This document shows positions 30,355 through 38,044 of a stretch of 64,000 bases of DNA, piece after piece. The translations under genes were made by a program, and so were the position numbers. Below the pieces are notes generated by a model. The model did not search any database. It was not told where the DNA came from and saw only the letters and a list, made by a program, of their open reading frames with translations. Source of the DNA: an uncultured Spartobacteria bacterium (GTDB lineage: Bacteria > Verrucomicrobiota > Verrucomicrobiia > Chthoniobacterales > JAATET01); the NCBI GenBank assembly GCA_938011325.1, contig CALLUD010000010.1:46665-110664 (forward strand). Reading direction: 5' to 3'. Within the stretch, counting starts at the first letter, position 1; each line of letters starts with the position of its first letter.

Positions 30355-30782
30355 CGCACTTCGAGAATGAAAACCAGTCGGCCTTTGCCCCAGTTTGGGC
30401 CGCGAATGTAGAGTGGAGCCTCACGTGCCAGTCGCACCTCACTGGTCACGAGCAGCTGCTTCTTCACATAGAGTTCGACCACGACGGTGTAGGAAGTCTT
30501 GTCGCGATCAGTGCAGCGCACTTTCAGGAAGATCTGTTTCCGCGGCACGATCCACTCCTCCGTGCCTTCGCGGATCTTCTTCTCCTTGGCGTTGAGCAGA
30601 TAGAACGTCTTGTAGCCAAAGACCGTCTTCAGTCCCCCGATGAATGGCTCGAGCTCCTTCGGCACGGGATCTTCCGACGTGTTCGGGCATCCAAGCACGA
30701 GCGCCGCCCAGATGCGGTCCTCCGCCCGAACCGTGGAGGCCACCGCAACGATCGCGAGAAGCAGGAGGACGCGTCGAATCAT
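30351..30782 (-). CDS. Secreted hypothetical protein, 143 aa
   Basis: Signal peptide MIRRVLLLLAIVAVASTVRA, then a basic beta-rich domain (TVFGYKTFYLLNAKEKKI, IVPRKQIFLKVRCTDRDKTS, YTVVVELYVKKQLLVTSEVR) ending RLVFILEVR. Unrecognised family. It lies six bases after the anti-sigma gene and overlaps the methyltransferase by four bases, so it is part of the sigma-factor operon and could be a periplasmic signal component; that is inference from position only. Confidence 0.7.
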   Translation of the reverse strand: MIRRVLLLLAIVAVASTVRAEDRIWAALVLGCPNTSEDPVPKELEPFIGGLKTVFGYKTFYLLNAKEKKIREGTEEWIVPRKQIFLKVRCTDRDKTSYTVVVELYVKKQLLVTSEVRLAREAPLYIRGPNWGKGRLVFILEVR

Positions 30783-30788
30783 GCTCGA

Positions 30789-31286
30789 TTACAGCTTTTC
30801 GTTGGCCGGGATGTAACCCGGCTCTTCGATCCAGAGCACCGCACCGCGTCCGCCCGGTGCCTGGAACGCGTAGGTATGGAGCGTCGGGTTGGCGACATGA
30901 GTTTCCACGATCTCCGAAACCAGCGGCCCGGAAGCACCGGCCCACGGTTTCACAAGCACCGAGAGCCCCGTAGCGAGAACGATCAAAAACGCACCGAGAA
31001 ATGCCAGCCGGCCAATCGGAAGAAAGCCGCGCCGCGCGGGTTGACGCGCTTCCGCGGCCCGGGATTCGCGTTCGATCTCCGCGAGCACCTGGCTGTTCAC
31101 GAAATCCGCATGCGGCATCCGCGCCGGCGCAAGGGATTCGCGCATCATGCCGCGCAGTTTTGCCCATTCCGCGCGATCCTTCTCCGCCGCATCCCGGTCC
31201 GGCAGCTCCCGCTCAAACGCGACGCGCTCCTCCCCGCTCAACTCCCCGTCGAGCCACGCCGTGTATCGCTCCTCAAAGTTCTTCAT
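30789..31286 (-). CDS. Anti-sigma factor, single-pass membrane protein
   Basis: 165 residues. The N-terminus YTAWLDGELSGEERVAFERE is the classic opening of membrane anti-sigma factors that hold ECF sigma factors. It lacks the HxxxCxxC zinc motif. One membrane helix at about 92-112 (RLAFLGAFLIVLATGLSVLV) separates it from a periplasmic domain (SEIVETHVANPTLHTYAFQA, ending GAVLWIEEPGYIPANEKL). Its start overlaps the sigma gene's end by 14 bases, the normal cotranscribed pairing. It presumably sequesters that sigma factor until an envelope signal releases it. Confidence 0.82.
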   Translation of the reverse strand: MKNFEERYTAWLDGELSGEERVAFERELPDRDAAEKDRAEWAKLRGMMRESLAPARMPHADFVNSQVLAEIERESRAAEARQPARRGFLPIGRLAFLGAFLIVLATGLSVLVKPWAGASGPLVSEIVETHVANPTLHTYAFQAPGGRGAVLWIEEPGYIPANEKL

Positions 31287-31860
31287 AGAGATCTCGCAGT
31301 TCAGTTTGCAGCTTCTTTCGGGCGTAAAACAACCGGGACATCACCGTGCCCATCGAACAGCCGACGGCTTCGGCGATTTCCTGATAGGACAAATTCTCGA
31401 TTTCCTTGAGCAGAATCACCGCGCGGTGCTCCGGGCTCAGCGTTTGCAGCGCCCTCTCGAATCGCTCGCGAATTTCCCCCTGGTCCAGACTTTCGCCCGG
31501 TCTGTCCGGCTGCGCGGGAGTCGTTCGCGAAGCGGCGTCGATCGCCATCGGGGCGGACTCGAACTCCGTTTGCGGATGCGCCTGCCGGCGTCGCACAAGG
31601 TCGATCGCGGCATTCGTGGCAATCCGCGACAACCAGCTTCGAAAGCTCGCTGTTCCGTCGAACCGCGCCAGCCCCTTCCACGCTCGCAGAAACGTCTCCT
31701 GCGTCACGTCGAGGGCTTCCTCGCTGTTTCGGACGATGTGATAGGCCACCATGTAAATTCGCTCCCGGTGGGCCGTGACCAGCTGGTCGAACGCGCGCGT
31801 GTCTCCGCGCCTGCTCCTTTCGACGAGGCTTTCCTCGTCCGCCAGTTCGCCACTACCCAT
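31273..31860 (-). CDS. ECF-family RNA polymerase sigma factor
   Basis: About 195 residues from ATG 31860; an in-frame TTG at 31893 would add 11. Region 2 is DQLVTAHRERIYMVAYHIVR, NSEEALDVTQETFLRAWKGL and SFRSWLSRIATNAAIDLVRR; region 4 is HRAVILLKEIENLSYQEIAE then AVGCSMGTVMSRLFYARKKL with its helix-turn-helix. No regions 1 or 3 are present, so it belongs to the ECF (group IV) class. It directs transcription of a small regulon, probably including its own operon, under control of the adjacent anti-sigma factor. Confidence 0.93.
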   Translation of the reverse strand: MGSGELADEESLVERSRRGDTRAFDQLVTAHRERIYMVAYHIVRNSEEALDVTQETFLRAWKGLARFDGTASFRSWLSRIATNAAIDLVRRRQAHPQTEFESAPMAIDAASRTTPAQPDRPGESLDQGEIRERFERALQTLSPEHRAVILLKEIENLSYQEIAEAVGCSMGTVMSRLFYARKKLQTELRDLYEEL

Positions 31861-31893
31861 TGGAAAGACGCGGCAACCCGCGAAATTATTCAA

Positions 31894-32562
31894 TCAAAGC
31901 TCCCCGCGGCGGCGGCGAAGCTCTTCGCGAAACTCCCCCATCATGTCCACGATGCATTCGCGAATGGGGAAAAGCAGCTCGTTGATCGAGTTCAGATCCT
32001 TTTGATCGATCAAACCCTGGTCATGCAGGCGCGCGCCAGCGCTCAACGCGTCGTTCGCGGCCTTCAGGCTGCGCTTGAGATAGGCAATCGTCATTCCGAC
32101 CTCGGAAAAATCGTCGCCGCACAATGCCGCGGCCAGCTTTGCGCCGCAGATCGCGACCCGCGTGGCGAGTTCAACCGCGACGGGGTGGTCCTTCAATTCC
32201 TCGCGCTCCTCGACGAGCGTGAACACGCGCCGGTTGAGCTCCATGCTCTGCATGTAAACCTCGGAATGCTGGAGTTCGTCGATGCCTTCCTCGTCATCCT
32301 CGGCGACGACTTCGGCGTCGGCCTCTTCCTCGTCGATGACTTCGAGCCACTCGGAGTCCTCGCTGTCGTCCTCCTCCTCGACCTCGGTTTCGGGCTGATT
32401 CCAGCCCATTTCGCGCGCGATGATTTCATCCCGCTCCGGGTGATTCTCGTATTGCTCAAAGAGCTGAAAATACTGCTCGGTCTTGCGGTCCTGCTGCTGG
32501 AGGAACCGCTCCCACTGATACTCGTCCCAAAGCTCGGGACACCCGAAATCATCGTCAGGCAT
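31894..32562 (-). CDS. Acidic hypothetical protein, 222 aa
   Basis: Start fixed at ATG 32562 by the strong ribosome binding site AAGGAGGA eight bases upstream (plus-strand 32567-32575), which overlaps the rlmN stop. MPDDDFGCPELWDEYQWERF is followed by a very acidic linker (TEVEEEDDSEDSEWLEVIDE near 60-90) and a helical C-terminal half (VAVELATRVAICGAKLAAAL, MTIAYLKRSLKAANDALSAG) ending RRRRGEL. No family recognised; the helical half could be a four-helix bundle. It lies between rlmN and the sigma gene in one apparent operon. Confidence 0.72.
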   Translation of the reverse strand: MPDDDFGCPELWDEYQWERFLQQQDRKTEQYFQLFEQYENHPERDEIIAREMGWNQPETEVEEEDDSEDSEWLEVIDEEEADAEVVAEDDEEGIDELQHSEVYMQSMELNRRVFTLVEEREELKDHPVAVELATRVAICGAKLAAALCGDDFSEVGMTIAYLKRSLKAANDALSAGARLHDQGLIDQKDLNSINELLFPIRECIVDMMGEFREELRRRRGEL

Positions 32563-32572
32563 CAAATCCTCC

Positions 32573-33673
32573 TTAAAGCAGGGTGCGTGCCGCTGCAATC
32601 GGTTTTTCCGAATCGTTGCGGCGGTCGTCATCCATTGTCTTCAAACGAAGCTGGCCGCATGCCGCGGAGATGTCATGTCCTTTTTCACGACGAATGGTCG
32701 CCGCGACCTGATTGCGGCGCAACACCGCCATGAAGGCATCCTGCTGACGCACGTCGGGACGCACCCAGGGCAGGCCCTCGACGGTGTTGTAGGGAATGAC
32801 GTTCACCTTGGCATTGAGCCGCAACGCCAGCCTGGAGAGCTCGGCGGCCTGCTCCGGCGTGTCGTTCACCCCTGCGATGAGAATGAATTCGAACGTAATC
32901 TTCTGTTTCTTGCGGCTGCGAAAATACGCGCAGGCATCCATCAGTTCCGCGAGCGGATACTTGCGATTCACCGGCATGATCTGGCTGCGCACCTCGTCGG
33001 TCGCGCCGTGCAGGGAAATCGCGAGGCGAAGCTGCAGCGGCTGATCCGCGAGATCGCGAATCCGCGGCACCAGCCCGCTCGTGGAAATCGTGATGTGCCG
33101 GGCGCCAATGCCGGGTCCCCACGGGGCATTGATGATGCTGATGGCGCGCATCAGGTTGTCGTAGTTCGCCAGTGGCTCGCCCATGCCCATGAACACGATG
33201 TTGCTCACGCGCTCGCCAGACTCCTCTTCGATCCGCAGGAGCTGGTCCACGATTTCGCCGGCATCGAGGTTGCGCTTCCAGCCGTCGAGCCCGCTCGCGC
33301 AAAACTTGCAGCCGTAGGCACAGCCGACCTGTGACGAAATGCAGATCGTCCGCCGATCCGAGGTCTCGCCGTAAAGAGCCGGAGAAGCCGGAATCAACAC
33401 CGTCTCGACGAGTTGTCCATCACGCAGGCGGAAAAGAAATTTCTGCGTGGTGTCGCGCGAGCCCGTTTTCCAGACCACCTCCAGCGACCGCTCCTCAAAC
33501 TGCTCGCTCAAACGCTGACGCAACGCCGCGGGCAGGTTCGTCATCTCCGAGAACCGGCCAACGCGCTTGAGATAGAGCCACTCGACCACCTGCCGCGCAC
33601 GATACGCCGGCTCGCCCAGCGCCTCGAAGCGCTCGGTCAGCTCGTCGAGAGTGAGCGATTTGATCGATTGCAC
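32573..33673 (-). CDS. rlmN: 23S rRNA (adenine2503-C2)/tRNA-A37 methyltransferase RlmN
   Basis: 366 residues, starting GTG 33673. Radical SAM enzyme that methylates C2 of A2503 in 23S rRNA and A37 in some tRNAs. The cluster motif is CAYGCKFC (near 118-125), preceded by TICISSQVGC. VFMGMGEPLANYDNLMRAIS and RHITISTSGLVPRIRDLADQ follow, and the second catalytic Cys is in DISAACGQLRLK (near 340). N-terminal helical domain (EPAYRARQVVEWLYLKRVGR) intact. It opens the operon that continues with the acidic protein and the sigma factor. Confidence 0.96.
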   Translation of the reverse strand: MQSIKSLTLDELTERFEALGEPAYRARQVVEWLYLKRVGRFSEMTNLPAALRQRLSEQFEERSLEVVWKTGSRDTTQKFLFRLRDGQLVETVLIPASPALYGETSDRRTICISSQVGCAYGCKFCASGLDGWKRNLDAGEIVDQLLRIEEESGERVSNIVFMGMGEPLANYDNLMRAISIINAPWGPGIGARHITISTSGLVPRIRDLADQPLQLRLAISLHGATDEVRSQIMPVNRKYPLAELMDACAYFRSRKKQKITFEFILIAGVNDTPEQAAELSRLALRLNAKVNVIPYNTVEGLPWVRPDVRQQDAFMAVLRRNQVAATIRREKGHDISAACGQLRLKTMDDDRRNDSEKPIAAARTLL

Positions 33674-33708
33674 ACCCGCACGATATCATTCGCCACCCGC
33701 GCCGAAAG

Positions 33709-34503
33709 ATGGAAAATCCGTCAATGGACGTTCTCGAGCACTGCCTGCGTCTGCGTCAAATGGGACGCTCGCATGTGCTCGTCACCGTGGTTGCCGCGCG
33801 AGGCAGCACGCCGCAGGACGTCGGCGCAAAAATGGTCGTCACCGACACCGGCCGTGAAACGGGAACCGTGGGCGGTGGCCGCATCGAGGCGGCGGCGATC
33901 GAGTATGCGCAAAAGCTGCTCACCGGCGCGCGCGCGGAGCGGCTCGTGAAATGGAACCTCCAGCGCGACATCGGAATGACCTGTGGCGGCGAGATGCAGC
34001 TCTACTTCGACGTTTGCGCGGGCTCGTCGGCATGGCCGATCGCAATTTTCGGCGCCGGCCACGTCGCGCAGGCGTTGGTGCCGGTGCTCGCCCCCCTCGA
34101 CTGCCGTCTCTTCTGCTTCGACACGCGTGCCGACTGGATCGCCCGCCTGCCGAAGGCGGCCAACGTGCTCGCCGAAACGCGAAGCGATCCTGCCGCCGCG
34201 GTGCGGGAAATCCCGGCCGCTTCGTTCGTGCTCATCCTCACGCAGGGCCACGCCACCGACCTGCCGGTGCTGAAGGCCGCGCTCGAGGCGCGATCGTTTC
34301 CATTCATTGGTGTCATCGGCAGCCGTTCGAAGCGGGCCACCCTGGAGCGGGAGCTTCGCGAGAGCGGCCTCCCCGACAAACTGGTATCGGGCTTCGAATG
34401 CCCGCTCGGCCTGCCCATCGGCAGCAATCACCCGCAGGAAATCGCCATCAGCATTGCCGCGGGGCTTTTAAAGACCCGCGACGAACGGGCGGCTACTCGA
34501 TAG
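33709..34503 (+). CDS. XdhC-family molybdenum-enzyme accessory protein
   Basis: 264 residues. N-terminal XdhC/CoxI domain: RSHVLVTVVAARGSTPQDVG-AKMVV (about 20-43), ETGTVGGGRIEAAAIEYA, DIGMTCGGEMQLYFDV (the conserved CGG). C-terminal Rossmann-type domain: IAIFGAGHVAQALVPVLAPL (about 113-132), VLILTQGHATDLPVLKAALE, FIGVIGSRSKRATLERELRE and CPLGLPIGSNHPQEIAISIA. XdhC loads and sulfurates the molybdenum cofactor for xanthine dehydrogenase-type enzymes; no such enzyme is in the window. It is divergent from rlmN by 35 bases, and its stop overlaps the hypothetical that ends at 34493. Confidence 0.9.
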   Translation: MENPSMDVLEHCLRLRQMGRSHVLVTVVAARGSTPQDVGAKMVVTDTGRETGTVGGGRIEAAAIEYAQKLLTGARAERLVKWNLQRDIGMTCGGEMQLYFDVCAGSSAWPIAIFGAGHVAQALVPVLAPLDCRLFCFDTRADWIARLPKAANVLAETRSDPAAAVREIPAASFVLILTQGHATDLPVLKAALEARSFPFIGVIGSRSKRATLERELRESGLPDKLVSGFECPLGLPIGSNHPQEIAISIAAGLLKTRDERAATR

Positions 34504-35293
34504 CGAGATCCTTCTCGCCGACGACCTGCCAGCCCCCGGGCCCTTTTTTGAGCGTAAACTCGCGGGTGAACCAGAATCCATCCCGCTCGGAAAACGACCC
34601 GACGGCCTTGACGGTTCCATCCTCCTCCAGCCCGACCCGATCCACTCGAAAGACCACCCCGTAGGCGCCGGTCTCGCGATCACGAATCGCCGCCTCGGTG
34701 ATTTCCAGTGCCCGCGACGCCGGCACCACTTCGATCTTCTCCTTCTTCAGCGATTCCAGCTGGCCAAGCCGCTCGATCACTCCCGGCGGCGCGTCTTCCG
34801 CATGCGGCCCGAGTCCGAGCATGTAAGTGGTCGCATAGGGCGCAAAACCACGCTGCCGGTATTCGAAGAAATGCCGGAAAATCGCCTCCTGGATCGCCTC
34901 ATCCTCCGCCTTCTGGGCGTATTGACTTTCCGGAAGTTCCGTCGCCCGCTTCCGATCCTCCATCGTCCACGAACGATTCTCCGAATACGACGGCTCGCCC
35001 GCGCCAAACTTTCGCGAGCGCAGAGGCATCGTCGCGTCGCCCGACACGGACTTCGCCATGTAAAAGGGGCCGGTTTCAGATTCCACGACGTTCGCCCGGA
35101 TCGCCTCGTCGCTCGGCATGGTTTCGTGCATCAGGTCCCACAGCATCTGGTTCCAGGCCTTCTCGCTCGGGACCTTTTCCTTCGCGAGGCGCGGAGTCAT
35201 GTAAACCTCCTCCTTCTTTTTGACCTGCCGAAGCTGGGCATGGGCGTGCACCGTTGCGATCAACGCCGTCAACAATCCGATGAGCACCCTCAT
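34493..35293 (-). CDS. Secreted hypothetical protein, 266 aa
   Basis: ATG 35293 gives the signal peptide MRVLIGLLTALIATVHAHAQ; the upstream in-frame bases encode arginine-rich sequence unlike a leader. The body is charged and partly helical (SEKAWNQMLWDLMHETMPSD, QKAEDEAIQEAIFRHFFEYR), and the C-terminal third (YGVVFRVDRVGLEEDGTVKA ... GGWQVVGEKDLAIE) resembles a small NTF2-like or lipocalin-like repeat-strand domain. I do not recognise the family. It overlaps the convergent xdhC by 11 bases. Confidence 0.72.
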   Translation of the reverse strand: MRVLIGLLTALIATVHAHAQLRQVKKKEEVYMTPRLAKEKVPSEKAWNQMLWDLMHETMPSDEAIRANVVESETGPFYMAKSVSGDATMPLRSRKFGAGEPSYSENRSWTMEDRKRATELPESQYAQKAEDEAIQEAIFRHFFEYRQRGFAPYATTYMLGLGPHAEDAPPGVIERLGQLESLKKEKIEVVPASRALEITEAAIRDRETGAYGVVFRVDRVGLEEDGTVKAVGSFSERDGFWFTREFTLKKGPGGWQVVGEKDLAIE

Positions 35294-35407
35294 TGACCGG
35301 GAACGATACCGGATTCCGCGATCCGGACAAGACCTCACCTCTGGGAAGTGCTCCCGAGCGAGTCAAAAAACTGGCGCGACGGCCGTCAGCGTCTATCTTC
35401 GCGTCCG

Positions 35408-36226
35408 ATGGGTCGTAAGCGAGTTGCGGTGGGAAGACAAACGCTCGGGGGAAAAGAGCTCTTATTCATTCTGGGACCATGTGTGATGGAAACGCCTGCC
35501 TTCACCCGGCGGATGGCCCGAAAGATCCATGCCATCTGCCAGGACGAGGGCGCGAATTTTGTCTTCAAGGCCTCTTTCGACAAGGCCAACCGCAGTTCCG
35601 GAAAGTCCTTTCGCGGGCCGGGCATTGAAGACGGCTGCAAACTGCTCGCCGAAATCGGCGCCGATCTCGGGGTGCCGGTGACGACTGATATTCACCTGCC
35701 CGATCAAGCCGCGATCGCCGCCCCCTACATCGATCTGCTGCAGATTCCCGCATTTCTCTGCCGTCAGACCGATCTCATCGTCGCCGCTGCGAAGACCGGG
35801 CGCGCCGTCAACGTGAAGAAGGGCCAGTTCCTCGCGCCGCACGACGTCAAAAACATCGCGGCAAAACTCGAAGCCGCAGGCTGTCGCAATTACTGCTTCA
35901 CCGAGCGCGGCACCACTTTCGGATACAACAACCTCGTCGCCGACATGCGCGCCATCCCCTGGATGCAGGAGTTGGGCTACGCAGTGGTCTTCGACGCCAC
36001 GCACTCGGTCCAGCGCCCCGGTGGCGCCGGCGACTCCACGAGCGGCGACGGCGATCTCGCTCCCATTCTAGCGCGCGCGGCGGTTGCATCCGGTTGCGAC
36101 GCTGTCTTTATTGAAACTCACGAAAATCCGTCACGCGCCCTTTCCGATGGCCCGAATCAAATCCCTCTTCGCAAACTTCCATCCCTTCTGCGCCAGCTTC
36201 GCGCCATTCGCAACGTCGTCGCTTAG
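35408..36226 (+). CDS. kdsA: 2-dehydro-3-deoxyphosphooctonate aldolase (Kdo-8-P synthase)
   Basis: 272 residues from ATG 35408. Condenses PEP and arabinose 5-phosphate to Kdo-8-phosphate for the LPS core. Motifs: FILGPCVMET (about 20-29), FKASFDKANRSSGKSFRGPG, LQIPAFLCRQTDLIVAAAKT, NVKKGQFLAPHDVKNIA, and DATHSVQRPGGAGDSTSGDG. The Cys in GPCVMET is the metal ligand of the metal-dependent class (Asn in the metal-independent E. coli enzyme), so this should be a metallo KdsA. It begins the run kdsA-lptC-lptA-lptB-hprK-ptsH-ptsI. Confidence 0.95.
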   Translation: MGRKRVAVGRQTLGGKELLFILGPCVMETPAFTRRMARKIHAICQDEGANFVFKASFDKANRSSGKSFRGPGIEDGCKLLAEIGADLGVPVTTDIHLPDQAAIAAPYIDLLQIPAFLCRQTDLIVAAAKTGRAVNVKKGQFLAPHDVKNIAAKLEAAGCRNYCFTERGTTFGYNNLVADMRAIPWMQELGYAVVFDATHSVQRPGGAGDSTSGDGDLAPILARAAVASGCDAVFIETHENPSRALSDGPNQIPLRKLPSLLRQLRAIRNVVA

Positions 36227-36698
36227 CCTGCTGATCGCGATCCTGGTCGTCACTCTCGCGCCCGCGCGCGCGGAGGATGAGAAGGCCGCGAAGGACGAGG
36301 CCGCCGCCGAGGATGCGAAGTCCCAGGAGGATGCAATTCTTGCCGACATCCCGCCGGATCAGGTTTATCACGGGCTGCGCATCCCGCACATGGACCCCAC
36401 CGGCCGGCTGCTCATGCTGTTCGATGCCGGCTCGGCCAAGCGGATCGATGATCGCAACATCGAGATGGAGGATTTGAAAATTGAGATTCACAATGACGAC
36501 GGCACCACATTCCATGTGGAGATGCCCCGATCGGTTTTCAACCTCGACACCCGCGTGCTCACGAGCGACACGCCGGTCACCATCAGGCGCGAGGACTTCA
36601 TCATCAATGGCGAGACCGCGGAGTTTCACACCAAGACGCGCTTCGGACGAATGCGCGGGAATGTAAAAATGACCATCAATACGGAACGGGCTGAATGA
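36147..36698 (+). CDS. LptC-like LPS export protein
   Basis: 183 residues from ATG 36147 (MARIKSLFANFHPFCASFAP), with a hydrophobic anchor LSLLIAILVVTLAPARA at about 31-47, a charged linker (EDEKAAKDEAAAEDAKSQED) and a beta-jellyroll part: IPHMDPTGRLLMLFDAGSAK-RIDDRNIEMEDLKIEI, SVFNLDTRVLTSDTPVTIRR and NGETAEFHTKTRFGRMRGNV. The last pattern is typical of the LptC/OstA family, in which strands stack to shuttle LPS. This start overlaps kdsA by 80 bases; no ATG or GTG exists between the kdsA stop and the linker. It is followed by lptA with a four-base overlap. Confidence 0.75.
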   Translation: MARIKSLFANFHPFCASFAPFATSSLSLLIAILVVTLAPARAEDEKAAKDEAAAEDAKSQEDAILADIPPDQVYHGLRIPHMDPTGRLLMLFDAGSAKRIDDRNIEMEDLKIEIHNDDGTTFHVEMPRSVFNLDTRVLTSDTPVTIRREDFIINGETAEFHTKTRFGRMRGNVKMTINTERAE

Positions 36699-37258
36699 AC
36701 CGACGATTTTTGACCATCCTCCTCTGTTGTGCCGCCGCGGCAACCGCCGTCGCGCAAAACGGCGACGCCTCCTCGGGAAAGAAGAAATCCGATCCCGCCG
36801 GTCTCGGCATTCTCCAGAAGGACCGCCCCAAGGGCGCCAAGACCGAGATCACCGCACAGCAGGAGGCGACCTTCGACAACAATGAGAGCGTCGCCACCTT
36901 CATCGGCAAGGTCGTCGTGAAGGACCCTCAGTTCAATCTCTTCTGCGACAAACTCACCGTTTACCTGAACAAGGACCGGAAAGGCATCGAGACCGCCGTG
37001 GCTGAAGGCAGCGTGGTGATCGTGCAGGAAAACACGAACGACAAGGGAGAACCGATAAAATCGGTCGGCCGCGCCGGAAAGGCGGTCTTCGAGCCCGCGA
37101 CCGGTGACGTGACGCTTTCCATTTCGCCGTCCATTCAACAAGGGATCAACAACCACGTCGCCGCGAACGAGAAGACGGTCATGGTCCTGAATCGCGAGGG
37201 ACGGATGCGCACGGAGGGCCCGAGTCGAACCATTCTCGTCGAGGACGGATTGGAATGA
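36695..37258 (+). CDS. lptA: LptA-type periplasmic LPS transport protein (OstA-like)
   Basis: 187 residues with signal peptide MNRRFLTILLCCAAAATAVA. The OstA/LptA domain begins TEITAQQEATFDNNESVATF and runs FIGKVVVKDPQFNLFCDKLTVYLNK, VAEGSVVIVQ, and AGKAVFEPATGDVTLSISPS. LptA forms the periplasmic bridge carrying LPS from the inner to the outer membrane. It overlaps lptC upstream and lptB downstream by four bases each, so the three are translationally coupled. Confidence 0.88.
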   Translation: MNRRFLTILLCCAAAATAVAQNGDASSGKKKSDPAGLGILQKDRPKGAKTEITAQQEATFDNNESVATFIGKVVVKDPQFNLFCDKLTVYLNKDRKGIETAVAEGSVVIVQENTNDKGEPIKSVGRAGKAVFEPATGDVTLSISPSIQQGINNHVAANEKTVMVLNREGRMRTEGPSRTILVEDGLE

Positions 37259-38031
37259 GTGACGTTCAAACCATGCCAGCCGCCGCCCCCGCGACTGACG
37301 AAAGTCAGCAGCCGCTCCTCCAGACCGACAAGCTGGTAAAAATCTATGGTGGGCGCGCCGTCGTGAATGGCGTGGACATCAACGTCAAGAAAGGCGAGAT
37401 CGTCGGCCTGCTGGGCCCCAACGGCGCGGGCAAAACGACGTCGTTCTACATGATCGTCGGGCTGGTGAAGCCCAACGGCGGCCGCGTTTTTTTCCAGGGA
37501 CACGACGTCACCCACCAGCCCATGTATGTGCGCGCCCGCCACGGCATGGGCTATCTGCCGCAGGAGGAATCGATTTTCCGCAAGCTCACCGTCGAGCAGA
37601 ACATCATGGCAATCCTCGAGACGACGAAGCTCTCGAAGGCCCAGCGCAAGGCGCGTTGCGAGGAATTGCTCACGCAGTTCGGCATCGAGCACGTCGCGAA
37701 GCAATACGCGCTCACCCTCTCCGGCGGTGAAAAGCGCCGCCTCACCATCGCCCGCTCGCTGGTCACGAATCCCTCGCTGCTCATGCTCGACGAGCCATTC
37801 AGCGGCGTCGACCCGATCGCGGTGTTCGACGTGCAGCAGATCATCACCGATTTGCGGAAGCAGGGCCTGGCCATCATCATCACCGACCACAACGTTCGCG
37901 AAACGCTGAACATCGTCGATCGCGCCTACCTCATCTACGAGGGCCGCGTCGAAAGCCAGGGCAACAAGGACTTCCTGCTCAACGACCCCATCAGCCGCAA
38001 GCTCTATCTCGGCGAGAGCTTCTCGATGTAA
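37255..38031 (+). CDS. lptB: LPS export ABC transporter ATPase LptB
   Basis: 258 residues, cytoplasmic ATPase of the LptB2FG extractor. Walker A is LLGPNGAGKTTSFYMIVGLV (about 55-74), Q-loop GMGYLPQEESIFRKLTVEQN, the ABC signature is LSGGEKRRLTIARSL, Walker B LLMLDEPFSGVDPIAVFDVQ, and the H-loop IIITDHNVRETL; RAYLIYEGRVESQG is typical of LptB. LptF/LptG permeases are not in the window. The hprK gene begins 14 bases after it. Confidence 0.96.
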   Translation: MSDVQTMPAAAPATDESQQPLLQTDKLVKIYGGRAVVNGVDINVKKGEIVGLLGPNGAGKTTSFYMIVGLVKPNGGRVFFQGHDVTHQPMYVRARHGMGYLPQEESIFRKLTVEQNIMAILETTKLSKAQRKARCEELLTQFGIEHVAKQYALTLSGGEKRRLTIARSLVTNPSLLMLDEPFSGVDPIAVFDVQQIITDLRKQGLAIIITDHNVRETLNIVDRAYLIYEGRVESQGNKDFLLNDPISRKLYLGESFSM

Positions 38032-38044
38032 TAGAATTTCCGTC

